Origin: an uncultured Verrucomicrobia subdivision 3 bacterium
GTDB lineage: Bacteria; Verrucomicrobiota; Verrucomicrobiia; Limisphaerales; UBA11358
Assembly: GCA_903827955.1 (NCBI GenBank)
Contig: CAIKKJ010000075.1
Coordinates: forward strand, 32,332 to 96,331
Direction of reading: 5' to 3'
DNA length: 64,000 nucleotides
Below are positions 1-8,400 of the stretch, piece by piece (the stretch's first letter is position 1; the number at the start of each line of letters is the position of its first letter). Below the pieces are notes generated by a model. It was not told where the DNA came from. It did no database searches and worked only from the letters and a program-made list of their open reading frames with translations. Both the position numbers and the translations under genes were made by a program.

Positions 1-558
1 CCGCGTCCACTCCTTCGCTTTCGTCGGCGATTTTGTCCACGCCACGCCGAGTGAAAGCGGGTCGGTCTCGTAGCCTTGCTTCGCGCCGCCGATGTAGGTG
101 AGCCAAAACTTGCCGGCGAATTTTTCTAGTGCGTGCGTGCCGTCCCAATGGTAATCGCACAACGCAATTCCGCCGTCCGCCTGCCACGCGTCCCACTGGT
201 TCGTGGGCGTGAAGGTAAGAATTTTTCCCAGCTTCTCCCAATGCAACAGGTCGTCGCTCTTCGCAAGGAACGTCTGGTAGCCCACCTTGTTCGTGATGGC
301 AACATACAGCATGAACCAATGCTTGCCGCTGCGGAAAATGCTCGGGCAATCCACGAGCACGTTCGTGCTTTCGCCGCGCAGCACTACGCCATATTTAAAC
401 GGCGTCTTCACCTCGTCGTAAATCTGCTGCATCACGTTCGTGTCCACAAGCCGGCCTTCGGGGATGGCGGGGATGACCGTGCGATGGGAATCAGCGGCGT
501 GAACACTCTGGAGTGCCAGACCAGACAAGCACACAGATAGCAGCAACAGTAGTTTCAT
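1..558 (-). CDS. GH43-like secreted glycosidase, 3' end cut by window
   Basis: The ORF track misses this gene because its frame runs off the left edge of the window. Reading the minus strand from an ATG at 558 gives 186 codons with no stop. The protein opens with a signal peptide (MKLLLLLSVCLSGLALQSVHA) and is therefore exported. The motifs that follow (CPSIFRSGKHWFMLYVA, then KSDDLLHWEKLG) resemble a blade of the five-bladed beta-propeller glycosidases of the GH43/GH32/GH130 type, which cleave plant or algal polysaccharide side chains. The catalytic acid and base cannot be assigned because the C-terminal part is missing. It is the last gene of a minus-strand run with sugar oxidoreductase and isomerase genes, which fits carbohydrate degradation. 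The family level is inferred from motif style only. Confidence 0.72.
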   Translation of the reverse strand, partial: MKLLLLLSVCLSGLALQSVHAADSHRTVIPAIPEGRLVDTNVMQQIYDEVKTPFKYGVVLRGESTNVLVDCPSIFRSGKHWFMLYVAITNKVGYQTFLAKSDDLLHWEKLGKILTFTPTNQWDAWQADGGIALCDYHWDGTHALEKFAGKFWLTYIGGAKQGYETDPLSLGVAWTKSPTKAKEWTR

Positions 559-580
559 AATCAATTTCAGTTTGGGAATA

Positions 581-1654
581 TCAATGGCCGGAATTTTTCG
601 TCGCGCGGATGATTTCATTGCGACCGCTTTGCGCCGAACTGCAGGCGGCGGCGATGATTTCCATCGAGGCGAGGCCAAGTTCGCCCGACGAACCATTGGC
701 AGCATTGCCGAGAATCGCCTCGATAAAATTTAGCGCGGGTGATTGCGCCGGATAGATTTCTTCCGCCGCGAGCGGTTTGAATTCCGTGCGTTGGTTCGCA
801 AAATCGGTCAGCGTCATCGTGCCGCGCCACAGTTCCAGTTGCAAAATGGCTTGGCTGCCGAAAACACGAACCTCGTAATTTTTTTCCGCCAACGGCGTTG
901 CGGCCGTGCTGGCGAGCGAAACAAGCGCGCCGTTTTCCATTGTAATGGTTAGGGCGTTGTAGAGGTCGTTCGGCGAGCCGTCGCGGTCGAAGCGCGCGAA
1001 GACTTCGGCCGGGCGCAGTCCGGTGAGAAACGTCAGATACGCCGCCGCGTGCGAGACCTGACAGTAGATTTGCCCGCCGCCGGCGATGGCCGGGTCGTTG
1101 TAAGAACCGCGCCCCGGCTGGACATAGACGTTGTCCATCCCGTGTGTCGGCGAGGTGTTGATGCCGCGCAGCAACTGGTCAATCGGGTTGGTCATCAGCA
1201 CGGAAATCATTTTGACTTCGCCCAGCGCACCGGCATGAATCAAACGCCGCGCCTCGATGCCGTGCCGCGTGAAATGCCACGGGCAACTGATAAGCAATTG
1301 CAAATTTTTCTGTGCCGCCAATTCCACGAGCTCACGCGCTTCGGCGGCGGTGAAAGTCATCGGCTTTTCCACCAGCACATGCAGCCCGCGTTCGAGCGCA
1401 GCCTTGGCTTGCGCGTAGTGGACGTTCGGCGTGGAGGCCACGATGACAGCGTCGAGCGGTTGCAGCGCGAGCAAGGACTCAACTTCAGTGCAGGCGTGGG
1501 CCGCGCCAAAATCCCGCGCGATTTTTTCCGCCTGCTCGCGACCGCGTGTCTGGATGGCGACGAGTTTTGCCGCCGGATGCGATCGCACCGCCGGCAGGTG
1601 AGCGAAGGTCGCCCACCATCCCGCGCCAATCACGCCAATGGAAATTTGCTTCAT
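581..1654 (-). CDS. Gfo/Idh/MocA-family NAD(P)-dependent oxidoreductase
   Basis: The 357-residue protein begins with a Rossmann nucleotide-binding motif (ISIGVIGAGWWATFAHLPAV) and carries the family signature EKP in VLVEKPMTFTAAEARELVE at about residue 95. The C-terminal half has the alpha/beta substrate domain of the family. The tracked ORF starts 22 residues further upstream at 1720. I chose the ATG at 1654 because the Rossmann strand normally lies within the first ten residues and the extension looks non-native. These enzymes oxidise or reduce hydroxyls of sugars, inositols or nucleotide sugars. The neighbouring glycosidase and isomerase suggest a free-sugar substrate, but the substrate cannot be read from sequence. 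Confidence 0.9.
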   Translation of the reverse strand: MKQISIGVIGAGWWATFAHLPAVRSHPAAKLVAIQTRGREQAEKIARDFGAAHACTEVESLLALQPLDAVIVASTPNVHYAQAKAALERGLHVLVEKPMTFTAAEARELVELAAQKNLQLLISCPWHFTRHGIEARRLIHAGALGEVKMISVLMTNPIDQLLRGINTSPTHGMDNVYVQPGRGSYNDPAIAGGGQIYCQVSHAAAYLTFLTGLRPAEVFARFDRDGSPNDLYNALTITMENGALVSLASTAATPLAEKNYEVRVFGSQAILQLELWRGTMTLTDFANQRTEFKPLAAEEIYPAQSPALNFIEAILGNAANGSSGELGLASMEIIAAACSSAQSGRNEIIRATKNSGH

Positions 1655-1747
1655 GCCGGAAACAGCTGACGGCGCGCTTAACTGGTTGCCGCCAAATTTT
1701 GGTTTGCCCGACGGTGTCAAAAAAAATGCGCGTTGCCGAGAATTTTG

Positions 1748-2401
1748 TCAGAAAGCGGCGGTCTGCTGCACTGCCGCCGCGAGCAGTCCGAGGTAGCTGC
1801 TGCGCGAAATTACTTTTGCTCCGAAAGGTTCGGTCGCGGGCGTGACCATTTGGATGTCGAACAATGAAAACTTTCTTTCACGCAAATGCGCCGCGAGTTT
1901 TACGAGCGCGACCTTCGAGGCGTTGTCTGCGCGGTGGAACATGGATTCGCCCGCGAACAATCCGCCAACACTTACGCCGTAGATGCCGCCCACAAGTTTT
2001 CCGGACTGCCAGCACTCGACGCTGTGCGCGTGACCGAGTTCGTGCAGCCGCGTGTAGGCCGCGATGAACTCCGGCGAAATCCAAGTGCCGCCGCGTTTCG
2101 GATCCGGCGCGGCGCACGCGGTCATTACCTTGCGGAACGCAGTGTTCACGGTGACTTCAAACGGACAGCGGCGAATAAATTTTGCTAGGCTCGCGGAAAC
2201 ATGAAACGTATCCAGCGGCATCACGCCGCGTGGTTCCGGGGACCACCAAGAAATCGGATTCACGCTCCACGGAAAAATTCCGCTGCGATACGCGAGCAGC
2301 AGCCTTTCAGGCGAAAGGTCGCCGCCGACCGCGAGCAGGCCATCCGCGTCGGCCGCGTTTACGTCGGGAAACCAGAGTCGCTGATCCAGCATCGCGGGCA
2401 T
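1748..2401 (-). CDS. aat: Leucyl/phenylalanyl-tRNA-protein transferase
   Basis: The 217-residue protein matches Aat along its length: an N-terminal WFPDVNAADADGLLAVGGDL, then YRSGIFPW and WWSPEPRGVMP, which are signature blocks of the family. Aat moves Leu or Phe from charged tRNA onto proteins with an N-terminal Lys or Arg, creating a primary N-degron for ClpS-ClpAP. The gene lies three bases downstream of the DUF2017-like gene and follows clpS in the same operon, so degron maker and degron reader are co-transcribed here. The length is normal for the family and the start has no competitor. Confidence 0.95.
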   Translation of the reverse strand: MPAMLDQRLWFPDVNAADADGLLAVGGDLSPERLLLAYRSGIFPWSVNPISWWSPEPRGVMPLDTFHVSASLAKFIRRCPFEVTVNTAFRKVMTACAAPDPKRGGTWISPEFIAAYTRLHELGHAHSVECWQSGKLVGGIYGVSVGGLFAGESMFHRADNASKVALVKLAAHLRERKFSLFDIQMVTPATEPFGAKVISRSSYLGLLAAAVQQTAAF

Positions 2402-2404
2402 GGT

Positions 2405-2896
2405 TCACTCCGGCAGTTCCGGCGGCACGTCGCCGTTGATGATGCCGAGGAAAAACATTTCGAACGCCCCGGCGATCTCCATAAACATCGCGCGCCGCGC
2501 GCCCTCGGAGTTTGGCGCAATTTTTTTCTTTGGTTCATAGCCCGGCGAACCCAGCGCAAGCCAGCAGCCGATGCGCACGTCGTTGACGACTTGCAGCAGC
2601 CATTCCAAATCAGTTCGGGAGAAAGCAGCCTGGCTTGCATTTTCTTTATCCGTGAACCGCCCCGGCTCGTTGATCAGCGCGAGAACTTCCTGCTGGTTTT
2701 GCTGGCGTTGCGCCTTGAGCGCGTCGTCGAGCAACTGCTGGTTTTCCTCGCGTCGCGGAAATTTTTTATCCTTCGTCAACCGGTGGTGCGCGGCTGGCAC
2801 GAGCGGATACATGGAAAGCAGATGCAGCAGCAGCAGCTTTTCCTCGGTGGCAAACTCAATCAAAAAGTTTCCACCGTCATGGCCAAGAAATTTCAT
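2405..2896 (-). CDS. DUF2017-like protein in clpS operon
   Basis: This 163-residue soluble protein has no catalytic motif I recognise. It starts MKFLGHDGGNFLIEFATEEK and contains a conserved-looking helix around LEWLLQVVNDVRIGCWLALG. In actinobacteria a DUF2017 protein is encoded next to clpS. The size, acidic helical character and position here match that arrangement, so I call it DUF2017-like by analogy. Its ATG overlaps the clpS stop codon by four bases (ATGA), which implies translational coupling. A role in adaptor function or degron handling is inference from context. Confidence 0.65.
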   Translation of the reverse strand: MKFLGHDGGNFLIEFATEEKLLLLHLLSMYPLVPAAHHRLTKDKKFPRREENQQLLDDALKAQRQQNQQEVLALINEPGRFTDKENASQAAFSRTDLEWLLQVVNDVRIGCWLALGSPGYEPKKKIAPNSEGARRAMFMEIAGAFEMFFLGIINGDVPPELPE

Positions 2897-3198
2897 TTGC
2901 CATCGCGCTCCAGCGTGGCATTGAGCGTGTATTTCTGAAGCTGGTGAACGTAGAACTCCGCTTTCTCCAAACTCTCCCGCGTCAGCACGCTCTTGCCGTT
3001 TTTGTGAACTTCCAGCATGTGCTTCTCGGCTTTCTTGCGCTCCCAGCCGAAGACGGTTTGGAAAACATGCGTCACATAATCCATCAAATTCACCGGGTCG
3101 TCCCAGCAGATGACGAGATAGCCCGGCTCGTGTTCGCTGGCGGAATCCGCCGCATGCGAAATGTCCGGGGCGACTTCAGGAAAAGCGGTGGCGGGCAT
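2893..3198 (-). CDS. clpS: ATP-dependent Clp protease adaptor ClpS
   Basis: The 101-residue protein shows the ClpS core: YLVICWDDPVNLMDYVTHVF (the family has LxNDDxxxMxxVxxVL) followed by KAEKHMLEVHKNGKSVL. The usual Asn-Asp pair of the hydrophobic pocket reads Trp-Asp-Asp here, followed by Pro-Val-Asn. ClpS delivers substrates with N-terminal Leu, Phe, Trp or Tyr to ClpAP. It is the first gene of a tight three-gene operon with the DUF2017-like gene and aat. The N-terminal 25 residues are a flexible extension, as usual for the family. Confidence 0.93.
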   Translation of the reverse strand: MPATAFPEVAPDISHAADSASEHEPGYLVICWDDPVNLMDYVTHVFQTVFGWERKKAEKHMLEVHKNGKSVLTRESLEKAEFYVHQLQKYTLNATLERDGK

Positions 3199-3230
3199 GA
3201 TTCAATTTATTTCAGTCGCACAAAAAAACT

Positions 3231-4658
3231 TTAGCACACCCGCGCCACTTCAATGCCAAGCAATTTGCCCAGCTTGTCAATTTTGTCTGCAATGTGACTC
3301 ACGCCGACCGCGCAATGATGCGCCGGGCCGTGCGCGTTCCAGTCGTTGACAAATTTCCGCGCGCCGATGGAAAATTTGTAACGACTGTTCGTATTTCCAA
3401 TTTCTAAAATTGGTCCGGAAACGGATTCACCTTCGGCCACGAGCAGTTTTAATTTTCCATCTTTCGTTTCCACGACAGACAGCAACGTCACCGCGCCGTG
3501 CTTCACGGACATTTCCACCGACAAGCCGCGTCCGACTTTGCCGTGATAAACCTTAAGCGGACGCACTTTAGTTTTTCCTTCAGCGATGGCTATGTGACCC
3601 GGCCCGTCGTGCCCCATGAGCACCACGTCAGCGGCAAAATCCAGCGCGTAATATTCCGTGAACGAGCCGCCCACGCCGAAGGTGTCCATGATCTTCATGG
3701 CCTGGGCGTTTTTCACTTCGTATTCGCCGGCGACGGGAATGCCGCGCGCGGTCAAAAGTGAATTGCCCAAAATAATCGAGCTGATGGCGTCTTCGTTTTC
3801 TGCATTGCCCGTGCCGCTGTAAAAATACGCGAGCGAGCCGAGGTCGTGTTCCTTCACCAAGCGGTCGAGCGCGACGGAAGTTTTCGCGGCGCGCTCCAAC
3901 TCCGCTTGCGAACAATCCGACTGCACGGCAAAAACTTTTTTGAACTTCGCGACGCGCTCCTTGATCTGGGCGGCAGAAACATCGCGGCGCAGCGCGGCGA
4001 GTTCGTCCACCTCCAAAATTTCCAGATGGCCGCCGAACGTCGCGCATTGCAGCGTGGTGTCGGAATAAATATCCAGCATCCCGCCGTAATAATGTCCCAT
4101 CAAACCGAGGCGATTGTGAAACATCTTGTGTGCGACGCGCGCAGCTTCGATCCACGCATCCACTTCGTTCCAGCAAACCGGATCGTCATGCAGCATTCCG
4201 GTGACTTGGTGAAAATCAATGCCGGCGCGGCTGAAAACATTGGCGATTTCCGGCACGGGACACGCGGCGCAATACGCCAGCCAGTCGCCAGTCATCGCGG
4301 TGCGATCGCCCATGCGGTTAAATTTTTCGTAATCAATCGCGGCGGCGGGCGCGAGATTCAAAATGATGACGGGAACTTTCGCGCGTTGCACCACGGGCAA
4401 AACCGTGGACGAAAGCGCATAAGTTGTGACGTGGAGAAAAATCACATCCACATCGGCCGCACGAAATTGATGTCCGGCTTCCAACGCCTTCACCGGATTG
4501 TCAATCAGGCCGAGATTCACCACTTCGACGCCGGGACGTTCCAATTTTTTCTGAACGGTGCGAACGTAGCTTTCAAGACGCGGCTTGAGTCCTTTGAACT
4601 GCGGCCAGTAAGTGTCGAGGCCAATGCCGAAGAGACCGACGCGGAGATTACGTTTCAT
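3231..4658 (-). CDS. L-fucose/L-arabinose isomerase-family protein
   Basis: The 475-residue protein resembles the FucI/AraA fold. It has an N-terminal Rossmann-like half (LRVGLFGIGLDTYWPQFKG) and a C-terminal catalytic half with Glu, Asp and His residues in segments such as GTGNAENEDAI and VVLMGHDGPGHIAI, where the metal-binding residues of the family lie. These enzymes interconvert aldose and ketose sugars using Mn2+. The next gene upstream encodes an RbsD/FucU-type mutarotase, which commonly accompanies such isomerases. The exact sugar is unknown. The length suits the arabinose-isomerase-like subfamily better than classic FucI, which is nearer 590 residues. Confidence 0.83.
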   Translation of the reverse strand: MKRNLRVGLFGIGLDTYWPQFKGLKPRLESYVRTVQKKLERPGVEVVNLGLIDNPVKALEAGHQFRAADVDVIFLHVTTYALSSTVLPVVQRAKVPVIILNLAPAAAIDYEKFNRMGDRTAMTGDWLAYCAACPVPEIANVFSRAGIDFHQVTGMLHDDPVCWNEVDAWIEAARVAHKMFHNRLGLMGHYYGGMLDIYSDTTLQCATFGGHLEILEVDELAALRRDVSAAQIKERVAKFKKVFAVQSDCSQAELERAAKTSVALDRLVKEHDLGSLAYFYSGTGNAENEDAISSIILGNSLLTARGIPVAGEYEVKNAQAMKIMDTFGVGGSFTEYYALDFAADVVLMGHDGPGHIAIAEGKTKVRPLKVYHGKVGRGLSVEMSVKHGAVTLLSVVETKDGKLKLLVAEGESVSGPILEIGNTNSRYKFSIGARKFVNDWNAHGPAHHCAVGVSHIADKIDKLGKLLGIEVARVC

Positions 4659-4681
4659 ATGGAAAAAGCTTCAGAGTTCAA

Positions 4682-4758
4682 ACCGCGAACCACGCGAAAT
4701 ACACGAACGAATTAATTTTTGATTTCGAGTATTTCGAGTGTTTCGTGTGTTTCGCGGT
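4682..4758. repeat. Intergenic hairpin repeat of CGAA/TTCG units
   Basis: Between the mutarotase and isomerase genes lies an imperfect inverted repeat. The left arm runs ACCGCGAACCACGCGAAATA and the right arm ends TTTCGTGTGTTTCGCGGT. The outer eight bases (ACCGCGAA and TTCGCGGT) pair exactly. The arms are themselves made of short recurring units (CACGAA, TTCGTG). The form resembles the dispersed hairpin repeats I recall from verrucomicrobial and planctomycete genomes. It is not followed by a T-run on either strand, so it is unlikely to be an intrinsic terminator. Confidence 0.6.
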
Positions 4759-4773
4759 CAAAATTGTTTTTGT

Positions 4774-5163
4774 TCAACCCGAAATCAAAATGGTGTTCGC
4801 ATATTGCGTCGTGTCGCCGGTGCGGATCAAGCCGATGGCGTGCGGCACGCGTTTTTTGAAATCCACATGCGGCTCGAATTTTGTCGGCACGCCGCGCAGC
4901 GCGGTGGCGAATTTTGCGCGCGTGGCGGGGGAATTGTTTCTCAGGAACTCCTTCGCCTGAAATGCCTGGGTGAAATTGTGGTTCGCGCGCACGGCGGCGA
5001 TGAGTTGCAGCACCGTCGGCAAATCGTCCACGATGGAGATGTCTACCGTTTCAATCATCGGCCAGAACGGAAAGCCGCGGTCGGCAATGACGAGCGCGTT
5101 CGTATGCCGCACGCGCGCGAGCAGCGAGAGGATTTGCGGATTGAGAATACCGTGGTTAATCAT
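4774..5163 (-). CDS. RbsD/FucU-family sugar mutarotase
   Basis: The 129-residue protein aligns by eye with RbsD/FucU. It has an N-terminal NHGILNPQILSLLARVRHTN with the conserved histidine, then VIADRGFP, and near the end the family signature IRTGDTTQYANTIL. RbsD/FucU proteins interconvert pyranose and furanose or anomeric forms of ribose, fucose and related sugars. It lies directly upstream of the isomerase gene on the same strand, which supports a pathway for a 6-deoxy or pentose sugar. Which of the two subfamilies it belongs to is not decided by what I can see. Confidence 0.87.
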   Translation of the reverse strand: MINHGILNPQILSLLARVRHTNALVIADRGFPFWPMIETVDISIVDDLPTVLQLIAAVRANHNFTQAFQAKEFLRNNSPATRAKFATALRGVPTKFEPHVDFKKRVPHAIGLIRTGDTTQYANTILISG

Positions 5164-5224
5164 GCTTGGATTATCGGAGAAACCGGCTCCCCGTCAATCC
5201 GTCAAAAACCGCCGCCGGTAATTT

Positions 5225-6202
5225 TTAAATTCTAAAATGGCTGCCCGTGAACTTTGGAAAAATCTGCATGACCCACGCTCCGATTAGCCGGCAATGCCAA
5301 TACACCAACACCACGCCCAAGGCGAGCGGCACTTCACGCCGGGCCAGGCCGGCTTTTTTTCGCTGCCAAAAAATGGCTTTGCCTCCCTCGAACATTGCGG
5401 CATACGAGCGGCGCAGCTCGCGGTAGCTTTCACGCCCAAACCAGGATTGGCCACGAAATGTCCGGCGCAGCAGCAAATCATCGCGTCCCTGGGCCAGACC
5501 ACGAATTAAAAAATGCCGTCCACCGTTAGGCGGCGGGTGGCTGACCTGTGCCCCGGTGTGCTGGTGGATTTTCATCCCGCTGTTCCGCCATACCACGGCA
5601 AGCTGCACACAGGCACCACGGGTCGCCCCCGCTGCCATCCTGGGAAATTCAAATTTCCCCAGCAAGCATCTGCGGATAGCAAAATTGTTTGCGTGAAAAA
5701 CCGGTGACTCCTTTAACACCGCTTCGGTTGCACGCAGCGGAAAAAACCAGCTCAACGCCATCGCCCGCCCCAGAAAATCTGACTGGTCGAGATAAGTATG
5801 CCCGGCCACCACGTTCACCTCCGGGTGGACGAACGATTGCAGGAGCGTGACCAGCCAGCCCGGGTCGGGAATGACGTCACTATCCAAAAAAACGATGATT
5901 TTGCCCTCCGCCGACCGTGCACCGAAATTTTTTAGCTCGTAATAGTTCAGCCCGGCCGCCGCTGCCAATCGCCATTCTATGTGCGCATCGCCCGCTTGAA
6001 ATACCTGCGCCAGTTCATTCCGGACGAGTGCCGCCGGAATGTATTCGTTCAAGGCGACAATGATTTCAAAGTCCACCGCTGGCTGGGCGGCTGCGTTCAG
6101 TTCCAAAATCTGTCGGCGAACTTCCCGCAACATCCGGCGGCAGCGGTCCATTTCTGACAGCCGCACGTTTTCCCATTCAATGACGATAGAGAATTTTTCC
6201 AT
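5225..6202 (-). CDS. Family 2-like glycosyltransferase
   Basis: The 325-residue protein has the GT-A layout of GT2 enzymes: a nucleotide-binding half with FEIIVALNEYIPAALV and the DxD-type motif in IIVFLDSDVIPDPGWLV at about residue 105. A hydrophobic stretch near the C terminus (LALGVVLVYWHCRLIGAWV) could anchor it to the membrane. Its start codon lies one base past the stop of the phosphohexomutase gene, so the two are probably co-transcribed. Donor and acceptor are unknown. Confidence 0.82.
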   Translation of the reverse strand: MEKFSIVIEWENVRLSEMDRCRRMLREVRRQILELNAAAQPAVDFEIIVALNEYIPAALVRNELAQVFQAGDAHIEWRLAAAAGLNYYELKNFGARSAEGKIIVFLDSDVIPDPGWLVTLLQSFVHPEVNVVAGHTYLDQSDFLGRAMALSWFFPLRATEAVLKESPVFHANNFAIRRCLLGKFEFPRMAAGATRGACVQLAVVWRNSGMKIHQHTGAQVSHPPPNGGRHFLIRGLAQGRDDLLLRRTFRGQSWFGRESYRELRRSYAAMFEGGKAIFWQRKKAGLARREVPLALGVVLVYWHCRLIGAWVMQIFPKFTGSHFRI

Positions 6203-6203
6203 G

Positions 6204-7631
6204 TCAGACCGTTTGCGTCAATCGTCGGCCGAGTTGTAAAAGTTTTTCCATGTCCGCAGCGGACTTGCCCTCGGCGTAAATGCGCAGCACCGGCTCGGTG
6301 CCGGAGCCACGCAGCATTAGCCACGTTGAATCCCCGGCGACAAATTTCACGCCGTCGCGCGCGTCCACTTTTGCGAGCGGCGAACGGAGAAGTTTTTTTG
6401 GCGGATTGGTTTTCAGCGATTCCATGAGCGCGGCGCGTTTCTCCAGCGGATAATGCGCGTCGTAACGGCCGTAGCGATGCGGGCCAAACTCCTTTTCCAG
6501 CCGCGCGTAAATTCTATTCACGGAAATTTTTTCCATCGCCAGCATTTCCAGCAGAAACAAACCGGCCGCCAAACCATCCCGTTCGGGAATGTGGTTGGCA
6601 AAACCGACCGAGCCGCTTTCTTCTGCGCCGAAGAGCGCGCCCGGCTTCATCATTTCCGGCGCGATGAAGCGAAAGCCGATGCCGACTTCGGTGAGCGGCA
6701 GATTCCACGCCCCGCACATTTTGTCCACCATCGCCGTGGTGTTAAAAGTTTTCGTCACCGTGCCGCGCCCGCCGCGGTTGCGCACGAGATGATGCAGCAA
6801 CAGCGCGATGACTTGCTGATTCGTCAGCGGATTGCCGCGCCCGTCCATCGCGCCGATGCGGTCGGAATCGCCATCGGTCACGAGGCAGATGGCGTGCGGA
6901 TTCTTTTTTAACTGCGCGCCGCCGAGTGCGTAATTTTTCGGCAACGGCTCCGGGCAGATGCCGCCGAATAAAACATCATGCTTGGAATTCAGCGTGGTGA
7001 CGGTGCAATTTGTCTTCGCCAGTAGTGTTTCAAAAACTCCCGCGCCGACGCCGAACAACGGATCATGCGCCACGCGCAATTTGGATTTGGCGATGAGCTT
7101 GAAATCCACGAGTTTTTTGATGGCAGCGAAATGTGCGGGGCGAATGTCTTGAACGGAAATTTTTAGTTTTGAATTTTTAGTTTTTGGTTGCGGCTGACTG
7201 CGGTCCAAAAACCTTTCAACGGCCTTGCACGTCTCCGCGTCGCTGCTGCCGCCGAAGTGCGACTTGAGCTTGAAGCCGTTGAAGATCGGTGGATTATGGC
7301 TGGCGGTGATCACCACGCCGCCGACCGCACCGAGATTTTTCACCGCAAAGGAAACGCACGGCGCCGGCGTCGGCGTGGAGGTGAGGATGACTTGAAAATT
7401 ATTCCCCGCAAAAACCTCGGCGGTGATTTGTGCAAAACGGTCGGAGAAAAAACGGCGGTCGTAGCCGACAATTACTTTTGGCTCGCGCCCAAAAATTTCA
7501 GATTGCGGATTTGAAATTTCAGATTTCCAAAAATCCGCCGTGGCTTGCGCGACGCGCGCGACGTTGGCAAAGGTAAAATCTTCCGCGATGACCGCGCGCC
7601 AGCCGTCCGTGCCGAATTTGATCTGGCTCAT
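6204..7631 (-). CDS. Phosphoglucomutase/phosphomannomutase family protein
   Basis: The 475-residue enzyme starts MSQIKFGTDGWRAVIAEDF. It has the phosphoserine loop VVITASHNPPIFNGFK, the metal loop VTDGDSDRIGAMD, the sugar-binding GAEESGSVGFA and a C-terminal phosphate-binding domain (RGSGTEPVLRIYAEG). It interconverts hexose 6- and 1-phosphates, feeding nucleotide-sugar synthesis. The tracked ORF begins 88 codons upstream, but that part is a shadow of rpe. The ATG at 7631 overlaps the rpe stop by four bases (ATGA), which fixes the start. Glucose, mannose or glucosamine specificity is not clear from the sequence. Confidence 0.93.
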   Translation of the reverse strand: MSQIKFGTDGWRAVIAEDFTFANVARVAQATADFWKSEISNPQSEIFGREPKVIVGYDRRFFSDRFAQITAEVFAGNNFQVILTSTPTPAPCVSFAVKNLGAVGGVVITASHNPPIFNGFKLKSHFGGSSDAETCKAVERFLDRSQPQPKTKNSKLKISVQDIRPAHFAAIKKLVDFKLIAKSKLRVAHDPLFGVGAGVFETLLAKTNCTVTTLNSKHDVLFGGICPEPLPKNYALGGAQLKKNPHAICLVTDGDSDRIGAMDGRGNPLTNQQVIALLLHHLVRNRGGRGTVTKTFNTTAMVDKMCGAWNLPLTEVGIGFRFIAPEMMKPGALFGAEESGSVGFANHIPERDGLAAGLFLLEMLAMEKISVNRIYARLEKEFGPHRYGRYDAHYPLEKRAALMESLKTNPPKKLLRSPLAKVDARDGVKFVAGDSTWLMLRGSGTEPVLRIYAEGKSAADMEKLLQLGRRLTQTV

Positions 7632-8344
7632 AGCGCAAACGATGGTGGCGGTAGCGAAGGCACGGCAAGGTCGGCGAGCGCCGGGTCGCTGGCGCAGGCG
7701 ATCTTCCGCATTTTTTTGACGGCCGCGCCCATGTTGCGCTGGCTGAACAGCGCGGTCCCGGCCACAAACGTATCCGCCCCGGCGCGGGCGCATTCGGCGA
7801 CAGTTTGGTTGTTGATGCCGCCGTCCACCTCGATGCGATAATTCAATTTCCGTTCGCGCCGCCAAGTTTCCGCCTGCTGGATTTTGGGCAGGCATTCGTG
7901 GATAAAACTTTGCCCGCCGAAGCCGGGATTAACAGTCATCACGAGCAGCAAATCAATTTTGTCGAGATACGGCGCGGCTTCGGCGATGGCGGTGGGCGGG
8001 TTGACGGCGAGACCGACTTTTTTGCCGAGCGATTTTATTTTCCAGAGGAGCTGCGGAACTTTGTCGCCGAGTTCTACGTGGACGATGATTTGGTCCGCGC
8101 CGGCTTTGACAAACGGCTCCAGCAAAATTTCCGGCTTGCCGCACATCAGATGCACGTCGAAGAAAAGTTTTTTGGCGTGCGGCCGAACGGCGGCGACGAC
8201 GGCGGGGCCGAAGGAAATGTTCGGCACGAACTGGCCGTCCATGATGTCGAGGTGCAGCCAGTCGGCCCCGGCGCGTTCGGCGCGTTCAGCCTCCTTGCCA
8301 AGGCGGGTGAAGTCGGCGGCGAGCAGTGACGGCGCAATTATCAT
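7628..8344 (-). CDS. rpe: Ribulose-phosphate 3-epimerase
   Basis: The 238-residue TIM-barrel enzyme opens MIIAPSLLAADFTRLG and carries the signature blocks WLHLDIMDGQFVPNISFGP, FFDVHLM, VMTVNPGFGGQSF and RIEVDGGIN, with the metal-binding His and the catalytic Asp residues in place. Rpe interconverts ribulose 5-phosphate and xylulose 5-phosphate in the pentose phosphate pathway. The last 15 residues (PALADLAVPSLPPPSFAL) form a proline-rich tail beyond the usual end. It is translationally coupled to the downstream phosphohexomutase gene. Confidence 0.95.
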   Translation of the reverse strand: MIIAPSLLAADFTRLGKEAERAERAGADWLHLDIMDGQFVPNISFGPAVVAAVRPHAKKLFFDVHLMCGKPEILLEPFVKAGADQIIVHVELGDKVPQLLWKIKSLGKKVGLAVNPPTAIAEAAPYLDKIDLLLVMTVNPGFGGQSFIHECLPKIQQAETWRRERKLNYRIEVDGGINNQTVAECARAGADTFVAGTALFSQRNMGAAVKKMRKIACASDPALADLAVPSLPPPSFAL

Positions 8345-8400
8345 GGCGCGAGGATAGCGGATGAAGGCTGGCGGATGGAAGATGGAAAATTTCCGCCGTG

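Noticed and set aside
133-540. 135-residue plus-strand ORF
   Set aside because: The opposite strand holds an open signal-peptide-bearing glycosidase frame over the same bases. The plus ORF is a shadow.
2201-2938. 245-residue plus-strand ORF
   Set aside because: It is antisense to aat and the DUF2017-like gene and is compositionally typical of a shadow in GC-rich DNA.
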